Shown here: one piece after another, positions 11,298-22,889 of the stretch
How positions within the stretch are numbered: position 1 is the stretch's first letter
Layout of the letters: the number at the start of each line of letters is the position of its first letter
Assembly (NCBI GenBank): GCA_017163975.1
Contig: JAFFSR010000008.1
Coordinates: 691,501 to 755,500 of the forward strand
Direction: 5' to 3'
Source of the DNA: Anastatus disparis
Taxonomy: Eukaryota; Arthropoda; Insecta; Hymenoptera; Eupelmidae
Length of the DNA stretch: 64,000 nucleotides
The notes under the pieces: generated by a model
The model's input: the letters and a program-made list of their open reading frames with translations, nothing else
Told to the model about the DNA's origin: nothing
Databases searched by the model: none
Position numbers and translations under genes: made by a program

Positions 11298-12725
11298 CCC
11301 TGTTGAAAATAAGTACGTACTTCAAGTATGTACTTTGAGTATGTACTTCAAGTATGTACTTCAAGTATATACTTTACTTAAGTACGTACTATTTTGGAAC
11401 ATTTTAGTAGGTACTGTTTTGAAAAGTATATACTTTTATTGAAAATATGTACTTTTAAAGTATATTTTGATAAATAATATTTCTTAAAGTACGTACTTTA
11501 TTAGAAAATACGTATTTTTTTAAAGTATGTACTTATTAAAAACATTTTGGTAGGTACTTTTTTTAAAAGTATATAATTTTAAAAAAGTACATACTAAAAT
11601 GACCAAAAAAAAGATTACTTTAGCTACAGTACATACTTGAGTATGAAGGTTCATACTTCGTATAAAAGAATATGTATGAAAATGTTCTAAAAAGTATATA
11701 CTTCTATACAAGTACGTACTTTTATTAAAATAGAGTATATACCTTTAAAGATAACAAATCAAATTTTACAAAAAAGTCGGTAAAAGTTTGAGATTATTTT
11801 TATTTTCAATAATTCCTCAAGTTAGTAACTTGGTAAGTGTTTTCTTCCTAAAGGAAGATATAAAAATAAGGTAAGCATCGACTCTCCGCAGATCAAAAAG
11901 CTTGAGCGAACAAACTCGAAATGTTATAACTTTATATTCCACGTCACTGAAATTCAGGTAGAGGATCGCAAAATTAACAAAAACGCCACCTAACAGCAAA
12001 GACAGAATTAATAATCGATTCGAATAATTTTTTTCAGTACTTACGTTTTTAGCTGTTAGGTGGCGTTTTTCTTAACTTTGCGATCCTTTATCCGAATTTC
12101 AGAGATGCAGGTATATAAGGCTATAATATTCCGTATTTTTTTACAGTTGAAAATCAGTACATACTTTAATAACATACTTTGAGTATGTACTTCAAGTATA
12201 TACACTTTAGATCAAGTACGTACTTTTTGGAACATTTTAGAAGGTACTTTTTTAGAAAAGTATGCACTTTTCAAAAAGTACATAATAAAGTAAAAAAAAA
12301 TTTGTCACGTAGCTACAGTATATACTTTTATATGAAGGTACATACATCGTATAAAAAAGTATGTATGAAAATTTTCTAAAAGGTATATACTTCTATATAA
12401 GTAAGTACTTTTATTAAAATAGGGTACATAATTTTGAAGAAAGTACTCATTTTTAAAATAAAAGTACGCATAAAAATATTTTTAAAAAGTACATACTTTC
12501 AAAATAGTAGGTATTGTTTAATAAAGTTCATATTTAAAAAAATATTATTTAACAAAATATACTTAAAAAGTACATACTTTCAATAAAAGTATATACTTTT
12601 CAAAAAAAGTATCTACTAAAATGTTCCAAAATAGTACGTACTTAAGTAAAGTATATACTTGTAGTACATACTTGAAGTACGTACTCAAAGTACGTACTTC
12701 AAGTACGTACTTATTTTCAACAGGG
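11298..12725. mobile_element. 1.4 kb element full of TACGTACTT repeats, TA duplication
   Basis: Starts CCCTGTTGAAAATAAG and ends CTTATTTTCAACAGGG, with TA on both sides (11296-11297, 12726-12727). Removing it joins TCTA to GGCGCC, giving the same terminus as the other end of the host palindrome. The interior is dominated by diverged copies of AAGTACGTACTT and AAGTATATACTT. A smaller inverted repeat lies inside (about 11930-12000 against 12048-12130, AACGCCACCTAACAGC). No gene. Confidence 0.85.
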
Positions 12726-13538
12726 TAGGCGCCCAGAGGGTTTCGTATGAAGTTAGAGGTCCCACCAAGCAAGCAGGTGATTTATATGTATTTTAAGCCG
12801 CTAAATCCGAATTTGCAACTTGCTTTTCGTGCAAGTAGTCGAGTAATTTGTTATAAACAAATTAATTGTTTAAATGACTATAGTTTATGAACTACAATAG
12901 ATGCAGTAATTTTCTCTGCAAAAACTTGTTCTTAAATAAAAAAAACAAAAAAAATCGTTTTTGTTGCGTTTCGATTCGATAATTAGAACCAGAGATATGG
13001 CAAATATATTGCAAAAAAACATAGAGACGTAGCGCTAGCGTGGAACACCCTGGTAAAAAACCTTATAACTCGACTACTAATTGATATTTTTTGAAGTTCA
13101 ACATGTGTTTGAAAAATGTCAGAGTCTCAGCTTTAATGATAAATTGTTATATATTACTTTCAAATGTTGATAAATAAGCTAGAATGATTTGAAGCAGAAA
13201 AAATTTTCAATTTTTCAGAATTGTGTTTGTTTATAACGAAATAATATAGGTTAGCGAACAAAATATTTCTATATTTTTGATATAGAATGATAGGAAATTT
13301 GATCTAATTTAAGAATCTGTCTAGTTTTGCAAATTCAAGTAAGTAGAACCTGAGATATCGCAAATTGAAGCTGTAGCGCCAACTCCTTGCAATACGACAT
13401 ATGTGTGTAATATAGCGATCGCTTTCCTTATTAAAAATTCTTTCATTATAAGGTAAGTAATCTTATCCTTTTCTAATAAAATCACTTTTGACTCGACTAT
13501 ATTTTATATACTTTGTCATAATATTGATGATGTATAAT

Positions 13539-13777
13539 CTTCGAGCATATACTACTGGAGGAAGCCTCCCAGCTAATAATTACGTTACAAGGCGAAGAGA
13601 GAAAAAGCTTCTATTTTGGTATGTGCTATCTCTCTCACTTTCTTAGTGAGAAACAGAAGCAGCCAATCAAATCAGGCGAGAGAGAGACAGCACGTACCAA
13701 AATAGAGGCTTTCTCTCTCTTCGCCTTGTAACGTTTTCTGCCATTCGGAGGCTTCCTCCAGTAGTATATGCTCGAAG
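13539..13777. mobile_element. 239 bp hAT-like MITE, 8 bp duplication (copy 1)
   Basis: Perfectly bounded by CTTCGAGCATATACTACTGG and its reverse complement, flanked by 8 bp TGTATAAT on both sides (13531-13538, 13778-13785). Arms include GGAGGAAGCCTCC and GTTACAAGGCGAAGAGAGA. A second copy is at 46981-47221 in the opposite orientation. Confidence 0.9.
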
Positions 13778-14796
13778 TGTATAATACATTTAAATGAAGT
13801 AGATTAAGGGTTTTAAATAATCACTGATTTTTCTACTATAATAGTAAACAATTCACTCAACTTATGGAGTATTTTTACATTTGTTTATTTTTTTGCAATT
13901 GCAAAAAGAACAACAATCTATTTTATTCAAAAAATTTGTTTTAACCTTCCGATTCATTAGAGTCATCTATTTTTAGCTGAATCCTTTTTTATTAAATTTT
14001 TATTTAATTTCCTAATACAGAGTTAAAATTAATTGTATTACAAAAAAATGAAATTACTTACCTTATAATAAAAAAATTTTTAATAAGGAAAGCGATCGCC
14101 ATATTGCACACATATGTCGTATTGCAAGGAGTTGGCGCTACAGCTTAAATTTGCGATATCTCAGGTTCTACTTACTTGAATTTGAAAAACCGGACAGATT
14201 CTTAAACTAGATCAAATTTCCTATCATTCTTTATAAAAAATATAGAAATATTTTGTTCGCTAACCAATATCATTTCGTTATAAACAAACAAGATTCTGAA
14301 AAATTGAAAATTTTTTCTGCTTCAAATCATTCTAGCATATTTATTAACACTTGAAAGTAATATATAACAATTTATCATTATAGCTGAGACTCTGACATTT
14401 TTCAAACACATGTTGAACTTCAAAAAATATTAATTAGTAGTCGAATTATAAGGTTTTTTATCAGGGCGTTCCGCGCTAGCGCTACATCTCTATGTTTTTT
14501 TGCAATATATTTGCCATATCTCTGGTTCTAATCATCGAATTGACATGCAACAAAAACGATTTTTTTTGTTTTTTTTATTAAAGAACAAGTTTTTGCAGAG
14601 AAAATCACTGCATCTATTGTAGTTCATAAACTATAGCCATTTAAACAATCAATTTGTTTATAACAAATTACTCGACCACTTGCGCTAAAAACAAGTTGCA
14701 AATTTGGATTCAGCAGCTCAAAATACATACAAATCACCTACTTGCTTGGTGGGACCTCTAACTTTATACGAAACCCTCTAGGCTCCTAGACTATTA

Positions 14797-15673
14797 TTAC
14801 ATAATTGATTCATCATGATATAATTTGCATTTAAACAATTTTTATGCATATTGTAACTTTAATTATTCTTTTTTATAAAAATATAAATACTTAATTCAGT
14901 ACAAAACTACAATATCAAAATTCATAAGCTGCAATTCTTTTTCATTTTAAAATTGGCTAATTTATACATGATAATATAATATATGAAAATTCAACCGAGC
15001 GATGTTAGGAGCGGGGTATTTTTTGCTAGTATTTATTGTTCTTATAACGTTTATATTTTATTAGGCTACTTATAGCTTATATATATATATATATTTTACA
15101 TGATGTACAGGTTATTTTGATTGCACTGTAAGTAACTATTGAAATGTATAATATTAAATAATAAATAAGATTAATAGAAATTATCTTTGAAATAACTGCA
15201 CTGTTAATAATTTAAATATTTATACACATTTAGTTCTATTGTAAAATATAAATCATTACCATAAATGTTGTTTTTGTTATTATATGATTGATTCTAGTTA
15301 TTATCCATATTAATTTTATTTGAATATTTATATGAATCTTCATGTTTTAAGGTTGAGAATTGAATACATTATCAGTACGTACAATATAATGATCGTGTAC
15401 TTGTATCAGTAACTTTAACGGTTAAATAAACTTCTTTTTTGCTTTTCTTAATATATAACTATCGACGTTTCGATTACATTTATTTTTTTCACTGTATGAT
15501 AATTTTTAATATTTTTAAATACACACTTCCAACAATATCAAATATTATTTCTTGTTTTCAACAATTTATTGTACTATATAATACAATATTTAAATATATT
15601 GTTTCAATACATTGTTATAATACATTGTTAATTATAACTTACTGTCCCTCACTTACTATATATATATATATAT
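14797..15673. other. gene-free AT-rich region
   Basis: No supported gene. It ends in the (TA)n tract that borders element 1 and includes the diverged repeat copy at 14895-14970. Confidence 0.5.
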
Positions 15674-16599
15674 GGGACATTTCACGCCAACTGATAGAGC
15701 AAAAAAATAAAAATCGTTGAAACTCTAACAATTTATTCTTTTTGTTACCCAAAATATGTAAAAAAATTTTCAAGGATCTAGATTGAAAGGATCAAGAGTT
15801 ACAGGACCTTGAAATTTGAAAATTTTTTAAAATTTTTGGAAAAGTCCCAACTTTATCATTTTTTTCTGAAAATCCTGATGTTTTAGAGAAAAATGCATAA
15901 TAACACTTCTTGTTGTAAATGAAGAAGAGAGTTAGCAGGATTTTTTACAGACCTGAATCTCGCAGTTTTCTGATTGGCTCTCATATGTAAAACATGGTTA
16001 TTGAAATTATTTAATGTTTGCCACTGCCAAAATTGGCTTTTGAAGGCTTATTTTTTTTCTATTTTTTATTAACTTTAAAATAAATTTTGGTTCGTGTAAG
16101 CAAAAGTCACCAATAAGGAGTTATCACAGTTTTAAATATACATTTTCATGTAAAATTTATTTTTCTTATTGAAAATAGCCTGTCACATACTAAACATGAT
16201 CATCTGGTTTTAATACTCAAAAACTATTGAAATAAGTTTAAAAATTATTTAGTAAAATGTCATTTATCATTTATAAGCCTAATTATTAATTAAACAACAC
16301 TCGTTATTATTATAATTACAATTAATTTTAAAGGAAAATTAGACTCTGAATTATTCCAAAATCAAATAATTATTTTTCAATAAAAATTCACTTATTTCAA
16401 AGAATTGATTCATCAATAAAAAAGAATAATTGAATAATTACTATTTTCCTTACCTTAAATTTCTAGAAAAAGTATCTGTTCAAATGAATTTTTTAGGGAT
16501 GATTATAAACAAAAGCTTTCTGACTACCCATCTTTATTTATTTATTTCAATATATATTTTTATTTTTATTTAACCGATAGAAGTATTCTTTAACTCAAA

Positions 16600-16765
16600 A
16601 TACTATATATTGAATGTTAGTTTATAACTTTTTATGCATAGTATTTTAATGGATCTTTTGAGTTATCCGCACTTAAGTTTAATCTTATAAATTTTTTTAC
16701 TGTAGCGAAAAACTAGATTAAATGCACCGTTCATTGATAGACTTGAATTAGAAATATTGTTAGAA
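16600..16765 (+). pseudogene. fragment of unidentified protein, copy 1
   Basis: Conceptual translation with stops reads LYIEC, then FNGSFELSALKFNLINFFTV. It aligns with an open reading frame at 43381-43587 (LYLEKLFITLYVRYF ... LPALKFSITNFLTVMKE). The match continues in DNA through TAGAAGG to the MITE insertion site. I do not recognise the protein. It lies upstream of the POLR3A fragment in the same orientation. Confidence 0.5.
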
Positions 16766-16789
16766 GGAGGAGTTTTGGTATGCCCTTAA

Positions 16790-17170
16790 GAAGGGGCCGA
16801 ACTATCTGTCTTTGTCTAATAGCGTTTTTCATCATTTATGTAAACACTATCCGGTATAACAAGAAAAAAATAGCAGCCCCCGCTAGATATTAGTATAATA
16901 AGTAAATTTTGTAATAACAACCAAATTTTTTCACTGCGTAGTTTTTGAATAATTAGAGACCTACCAAAAAAAGATAGGTTATATTCTAGATTGCTAGTAG
17001 GTCTCTAATTAGTCAAAAACTATGCGGTAAAAAATTTGGTTGTTGTTACAAAATTTACTAATTATACTAATATCTAGCGGGGGCTGCTATTTTTTTCTTT
17101 TTATACCGGATAGTGTTTATATAAATGATGAGAAACGCTATTAGACAAAGACAGATAGTTCGGCCCCTTC
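16790..17170. mobile_element. 381 bp palindromic TTAA MITE, GAAGGGGCCG type (copy 1)
   Basis: Ends GAAGGGGCCGAACTATCTGT and its reverse complement, with TTAA on both sides (16786-16789, 17171-17174). Practically the whole sequence is a hairpin with a short loop near 16970. A second copy is at 51731-52110. Confidence 0.95.
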
Positions 17171-17299
17171 TTAAGACCGTTACATATGAAAAGTAAATAA
17201 GATGTTAATTACCAGAAAATTCTCTTAGTTTTATAAATTGTTTTTTTTTCAGAATATTATGAAGAACAAATAATAGAAATATAGTTCAAATTATATTCA

Positions 17300-18015
17300 T
17301 TGGGTGGAGAAAGAAAAATGGATTTTGATCCATGAACAGCTGTAGATACAGCTGTTAAAATGGATGAAACTGGATACACGCAAAGAAGAATGGTAAGAGT
17401 TTACAAGATCTTAGTTTACATTATGATATGACAGTTGAAAGATTTTTCATTAATATTGTTTAAATTTATCGTGTAGATTCTATGGATCCAACGTATATCG
17501 AAGGCAAAGACTGTCTTATTGATTATAAAAGAGTTCTTGATGATATATTAAATCTACATCAACGTACAAAATTGAAAATCCATTAGACAGCCCTAATATT
17601 ATTAAAGTAACCCCTAAACTTTTGATGTCAGAGAAATATTCTTGTGTAAGTTAAGAATTTAAGCAAGAATCAGCTCAATTTTTGAAAACAGTTGCAGTTA
17701 TAATTGCTAGGATTAGACAAAATATTAAACCAGATGTCCCAGTTTACAGGTATATTATACGTTTAACTGTGTCACAACTTCTTAAATTTATTCATACAAG
17801 CAAGAAAAAATATATGAAAGCAAAAATTGAACCAGTCACTGCAGTTGGTGCTTTAGCTGCACAAAGTATTAGAGGACCTGGTACTTGAATAACCTTGAAA
17901 ACTTTTCATTTCGCTCGTGTAGCACCTATGAACATTACTCAAGATGTACCTTGTGTTAGAGAAATTATTAATGCTAATCTGAAAATCAGTATTCCAATTA
18001 TAACAGCTATGTAAT
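17300..18015 (+). pseudogene. Polr3A: RNA polymerase III largest subunit (RPC1) fragment, captured
   Basis: POLR3A is the catalytic largest subunit of nuclear RNA polymerase III. The segment covers consecutive conserved blocks in order across several frames: VDTAVKMDETGYTQRRM, SLQDLSLHYDMTV, MDPTYIEGK with DYKRVLDDI, then a longer open stretch (17682-17888) with KKKYMKAKIEPVTAVGALAA and QSIRGPGT, and after a stop [16 protein letters not shown] and REIINA...ISIPIITA. The DPTYIEGKD and KFIHTSKKKYMKAKIEP blocks distinguish Pol III from Pol II, whose RPB1 shares only the TAVKTAETGY-type core. At least two frame changes and several stops are present. It lies inside the inverted repeats of element 1, so it was probably captured. 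Whether it came from mRNA or genomic DNA cannot be decided, though I see no clear intron. Confidence 0.85.
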
Positions 18016-18886
18016 TCATTGTAATAAAAGCCTCTATCATTTCTTTCAAGCGTATGTTCCAAAATTATCATTTTCCATTTTACTGATACTTTTTATAGAA
18101 AGTTAAGGCAAGGAAAATAGTGATTATTTAATTATTCTTTTTTATTGATGAATCAATTCTTTGAAATAAGTGAATTTTTATTGAAAAATAATTATTTGAT
18201 TTTGGAATAATTCAGAGTCTAATTTTCCTTTGAAATTAATTGTAATTATAATAATAACGAGTGTTGTTTAATTAATAATTAGGCTTATAATTGATAAATG
18301 ACATTTTACTAAATAATTTTTAAACTTATTTCAATAGTTTTTAAGTATTAAAACCAGATGATCATGTCTAGTATGTGACAGGCTATTTTCAATAAGAAAA
18401 ATAAATTTTACATGAAAATGTATATTTAAAACTGTGATAACTCCTTATTGGTGACTTTTGCTTACACGAACCAAAATTTATTTTAAAGTTAATAAAAAAT
18501 AGAAAAAAATAAGCCTTCAAAAGCCAATTTTGGCAGTGGCAAACATTAAATAATTTCAATAACCATGTTTTACATATGAGAGCCAATCAGAAAACTGCGA
18601 GATTCAGGTCTATAAAAAATCCTGCTAACTCTCTTCTTCATTTACAACAAGAAGTGTTATTATGCATTTTTCTCTAAAACATCAGGATTTTCAGAAAAAA
18701 AATTATAAAGTTGGGACTTTTCCAAAAATTTTGAAGAATTTTCAAATTTCAAGGTCCAGTAACTCTTGATCCTTTCAATCTAGATCCTTGAAAATTTTTT
18801 CACATATTTTGGGTAACAAAAAAAATAAATTCTTAAAGTTTCAACGATTTTTATTTTTTTGCTCTATCAGTTGGCGTGAAATGTCC

Positions 18887-18887
<1 letters not shown>

Positions 18888-18951
<64 letters not shown>
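18888..18951. repeat. (TA)n microsatellite shared by elements 1 and 2
   Basis: A pure TA tract of about 60 bases whose left edge is the end of element 1 and whose right edge is the start of element 2. Confidence 0.95.
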
Positions 18952-18953
<2 letters not shown>

Positions 18954-20424
18954 GTCATTCTAACCTTTTTTAAAATAGTGGGCGCAGGGGGGTCACGGAT
19001 TTTTTTCAAATTTAAATATGTTTTCGTACTATTAAAATAAGGAACTCATGCCCAATTTCAGCCGTACAAACCTTTTTTTCGATGAGTTATGACCTTTTTA
19101 AGGTAAAAAATGGGCATTTTTGTACTGTTTTTTACTCATTTTCAAAATTCGGCCAATATTCGAGTTTTCGGCATATTCCAACTCACCAGACGGCATTTTT
19201 TAGCTTATAATAAGAGCTTTAAAAATTGAGTTGCTAAGTTAAATTTCATTGATCAGAAGCCAGTCTACATAACTTTGAACACAAAATGAAATTTTGTTAT
19301 TTTGTGTACCTTTAAATGGTTGTAGCGTGTTTTTCTCTTAACTTTTGACAATTATGCAGGATGAGTTCGATTTCTCTAAAAAAGTACATCATTTTTTTAT
19401 TTTGGGAAGTTTAATTTAGTTGAAAATTGACCGAGAAACAGGACTTTAAAGTTTTAAAAAATTGCAAAAATCGCATTTTTGCTCATTTTCAAGACAGTGA
19501 AATCATATCTGAGTAAAAATATTCTTTTACAGGTTTTAGAATTTTTAGTTTAAAGCATCAGTAAAACAATGTACAATGTTGCGAAGTGGAGTCGGGACTC
19601 TATCCGTGTTAGTTACACACCTTCAATATTCTTTTTTTTTTAAGTTTTTTAATGCTGAAACCGCACCAACCTCCCTCATTGAAGACACTGTCATTATGAA
19701 TCAACATTCTGTATACATTTTATAATAAATATATGTCATAGTACTGTGCCAGACCTTCAATTTGAGCCCTGAGAATAGCTCCTTAATACTCTGAAACCAA
19801 AGACTGGGCCATTTTAATAACTTTTAAAAATTAAGGTGTAAAATTCGTTAATAGGTATTTTATTAGTTTTTTTCTCAAAAAACTTCCAAAAATTACAAAT
19901 ATTCTAAGAAAGGTAGAATAACGTTTTATTATGTATTTTTTAGCAAGGAATCCAGACAATACTGAAAAAAATATTAAATATCACCCTTGTTTGCAGACTA
20001 CGGATAAACCCTATTTTCACGCAAATATTATTTTTATCAAATCTGTGAAAGCAAATTTTATGTATTCTATATTTTTTTAAATATCAACTCAAATTGAAAA
20101 TTCAGAATCTATTCAAATTTTAAATGATAAACCTCGTTTTTTGCGACTTTTTAATTTTTTAATTTATAAAACGACTTAAATGTCTTAAAATGTTTTTTCA
20201 CCAGTAGCTTCATTTATCCGTTGATTGAAAAAAAAGATCTTTTACTCACTAGAAATACATTTCATGATTTTAATTATATTTTACATATTCGGTATCAAAT
20301 ATATCAAAGCAAATTTTATTTATTTTACATTTTTTAAAAATATTTTTTTGAATTGAAATTTTTATTTTTTTTAAATTTGTCAGCACCCTATTGAAAATAA
20401 TGACGTCTTTGGACGTGTTTTAGA

Positions 20425-20645
20425 TTGGAACAAAAAAAGACGTCATTTTTCCGATGTTTAGAAAAGCTATTTAACAAATGACGTCTTTTTAGTATTTCAA
20501 ATACGTATTTTTTTTATAAAAATGACGTCTTTTCCTACGAATTTTTATAAAAAAATACGTCTTTAAAATTATGAAAAGACGTCTTTTGTTAAATAGATTT
20601 TCTAAAAATTGGAAAAATGACGTCTTTTTTATTCCAATATTTTTG
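20425..20645. repeat. palindrome with repeated TGACGTC motifs
   Basis: Arms 20427-20490 and 20576-20642 are reverse complements (GATTGGAA...GACGTCATTTTTCC against GGAAAAATGACGTC...TTCCAATA). GACGTC occurs at least six times, mostly as TGACGTCTTTT, resembling the core of a CRE/ATF site. It lies just inside the left inverted repeat of element 2. Confidence 0.75.
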
Positions 20646-22889
20646 TATGAAACAATTGCACTTTTATTATCTGAAAGGCGCAAAAATGTACATCGTTTTG
20701 AGATGAAAAGATAAGTGAAAAATGGTATTTTAGTTAAAATGTGAATGTTTTAAAATTTTACAGCACCCGAAAATTTTTTAAAAGAAATAAAAACGTTTGA
20801 AAGATACAAAATATTTTTATTTATATATTTCAAACGCGCAAATTACTCGTAATTTTTTCATTTGAGTATTTAGTTTTTTTTATAAAAAACATATTGGTTG
20901 CCCAGTTTACGAAGATCTTGTTTACATCACGTTTAAATCAGATATCTGGTTATGTTTATTTTTGACAGCATTCTCAAATAAATTTTTGTCCGAATTTATT
21001 TAAAATAATAAAAAAATTACAACAATAGAATCTTACGCTACTATAGGTTCGAAAGTAATTCCTATAGAGGTAAAAACAAAGTTTACTAGAAATAAATACT
21101 TAAAACCATTACTATTGAAAAGAAGAACAAGGTTTATTAGATTGTATTATAACTGTTCAATAGTAATAGTTTAAAGTATTTATTATTTTTATGAAAATTG
21201 AAAGCCCGCCTCAGTTACTGCTCTACATTTTTATAATTTAAAATAAAATAAAATTTTTACATATAGTCTAAGAAATCTATTTAATGATTAATTTTAATGT
21301 AAATATATTTTTTAAAGTCAATAAATTTTTTTAGAAATAAATCAGAAGTTTTTCTATAAATTCTTAAAATGTAGAACAGTAACTACAATAATTCTAAAAA
21401 TGGTAAACTTTTATACAGTTCAAACAAGCGACTGGAAGATTATCACACCTCAGGGTCACAGATTTTAAATTTTAAGATTTTAAACCACTTCGATAAATTT
21501 TTGTAACACCTATTTTTGTTATATTATGATTCCATTCACTAAAAGTGATTAATATACATATTATTAATGGTAAATATTATAAAATAATAAATTTTATTAC
21601 AATTAGTGGCATACGGAAGATGCTAGTATGATAAAAGTTCGTATTAATAAAATATTTCTTCGAACTGCTTTATGTTCCATCAAACTTGAACCAAAAAAAA
21701 ATGTTTTAAAAAGATAATATTCATTAATTTGAATCATCAGTGCCCATAAATATTTTCAAAATGTAATCCAGATCTTACTTCAATTACATTTTTGTTCATA
21801 TGAATCATCATTTACTATATCAGTAAAATTGAAAAAGGAATCAATATATTTTTTTATAAAAAGCTGAAAAGATTGTTATTTACAAATCAATTTATTTAAT
21901 TTTGATATTCTATCCAGTACATGCCACCCGAAAGAAACATTCTGTAAAGAAATTGAACTTTAACATCAAACATTAAAATTAGATTAGTTGATTTTTTTGT
22001 AATAATCTTTTTAGCTTTTTAATATTGATTTTAAAAAAAAATTTTTCAGGTATCAAACATTTAACTGTACTAGGAACTGAAGTAGGATTACATCTGGATA
22101 TATTTGTGGACATTGATAATTCACATTCATGAGCATTACCTATTCGGAACCCTTTTTGTACAAGTTTGATGAGACATAGAGAAGTTTAAAGAAATATCTT
22201 ATTGATATGAAAATTTATTATGTTCACATATTTCGTGTTTTATTAATTATAATAAAATTTATCATTTTTTAATATTTACCAATAATAATATGTATATTAA
22301 TAACTTTTAGTAAGTGTAATCATAATATAACAAAAATGAATGTCACTAGAATTTATAAAAATTTATCATAGGATATTTAACTACGCTGGAGTGGTTTAAA
22401 ATCATAAAAATCAAAATATTGGATATTTATTGATCAATTGAGTCAGCGTTAGACCTATGTGACTGTAGATTATATCCATTTGTGATATAATAAAATATAT
22501 TTCACAATTTTAGCAAAATCTGTGACCTGGAGGTGCGATACTCTTTTGGTGAGTATGTGTACTATCAGAGTTGACATGAGTATTGACTTCAAAAATAATT
22601 TTTGACTCTAGAAATACATATTTCAAACTACTACTCTAATGTAAAAGAAGTTTCAAATATAATAATTAATTACTTTATTAACAATTTATCTTGAATTTAA
22701 ATATGACAATGGAGAGATGACTTGGCATTTGCACTCTCTAAACATCCTTAACATCTTTTATTTGGATTACACGCTTAAAATAGTTAAATAACACATACAT
22801 ATTTTATTGATGAAATCAACAAGCTCCTTATTTTGTTGAAAAGCAAATTCGCGAATAAATAATGAAATTTAAAAATCTATGTTCTTTAT
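20646..22889. other. gene-free 5' part of element 2 interior
   Basis: No supported gene. Two small foldbacks are visible: 21090-21118 with 21147-21185 (AAATACTT...CCATTACTATTGAA), and 21209-21240 with 21357-21385 (CAGTTACTG/CAGTAACT). A splice-acceptor-like TTTTTCAG precedes a short open stretch at 22050 that I do not recognise; an upstream exon of the gene could be here. Confidence 0.4.

Larger units (their letters stand above)
11291..14793. mobile_element. 3.5 kb palindromic transposon, TTA duplication
   Basis: Ends TAGTCTAGG and CCTAGACTA flanked by TTA (11288-11290 and 14794-14796). Arms about 12726-13465 and 14050-14793 are near-perfect reverse complements (for example GGGTTTCGTATGAAGTTAGAG against CTCTAACTTTATACGAAACCC). 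The first 7 bases of the left arm are separated from the rest by a nested element (11298-12725). A hAT-like MITE lies in the loop. Without insertions it is about 1.8 kb and has no gene. A 3 bp TWA-type duplication suggests PIF/Harbinger mobilisation; that is inference. Confidence 0.75.
15674..18887. mobile_element. long-TIR element 1 in (TA)n, carries POLR3A sequence
   Basis: Ends GGGACATTTCACGCC and GGCGTGAAATGTCCC, each directly abutting a (TA)n tract. The inverted repeats are about 785 bp (15674-16457 and 18105-18887) and nearly identical, so the copy is recent. The 1.6 kb interior holds a TTAA MITE, an unidentified coding-like fragment also found at 43.4 kb, and a broken POLR3A segment. 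It has no transposase gene and would need one in trans, plausibly from the related elements 2 and 3 whose termini also fit GGGNCRTTY. Confidence 0.85.

Noticed and set aside
11053..12772. Several 60-130 codon frames such as the one at 11053-11442
   Set aside because: They cross the boundary of a MITE or consist of translated TACGTACTT repeats.
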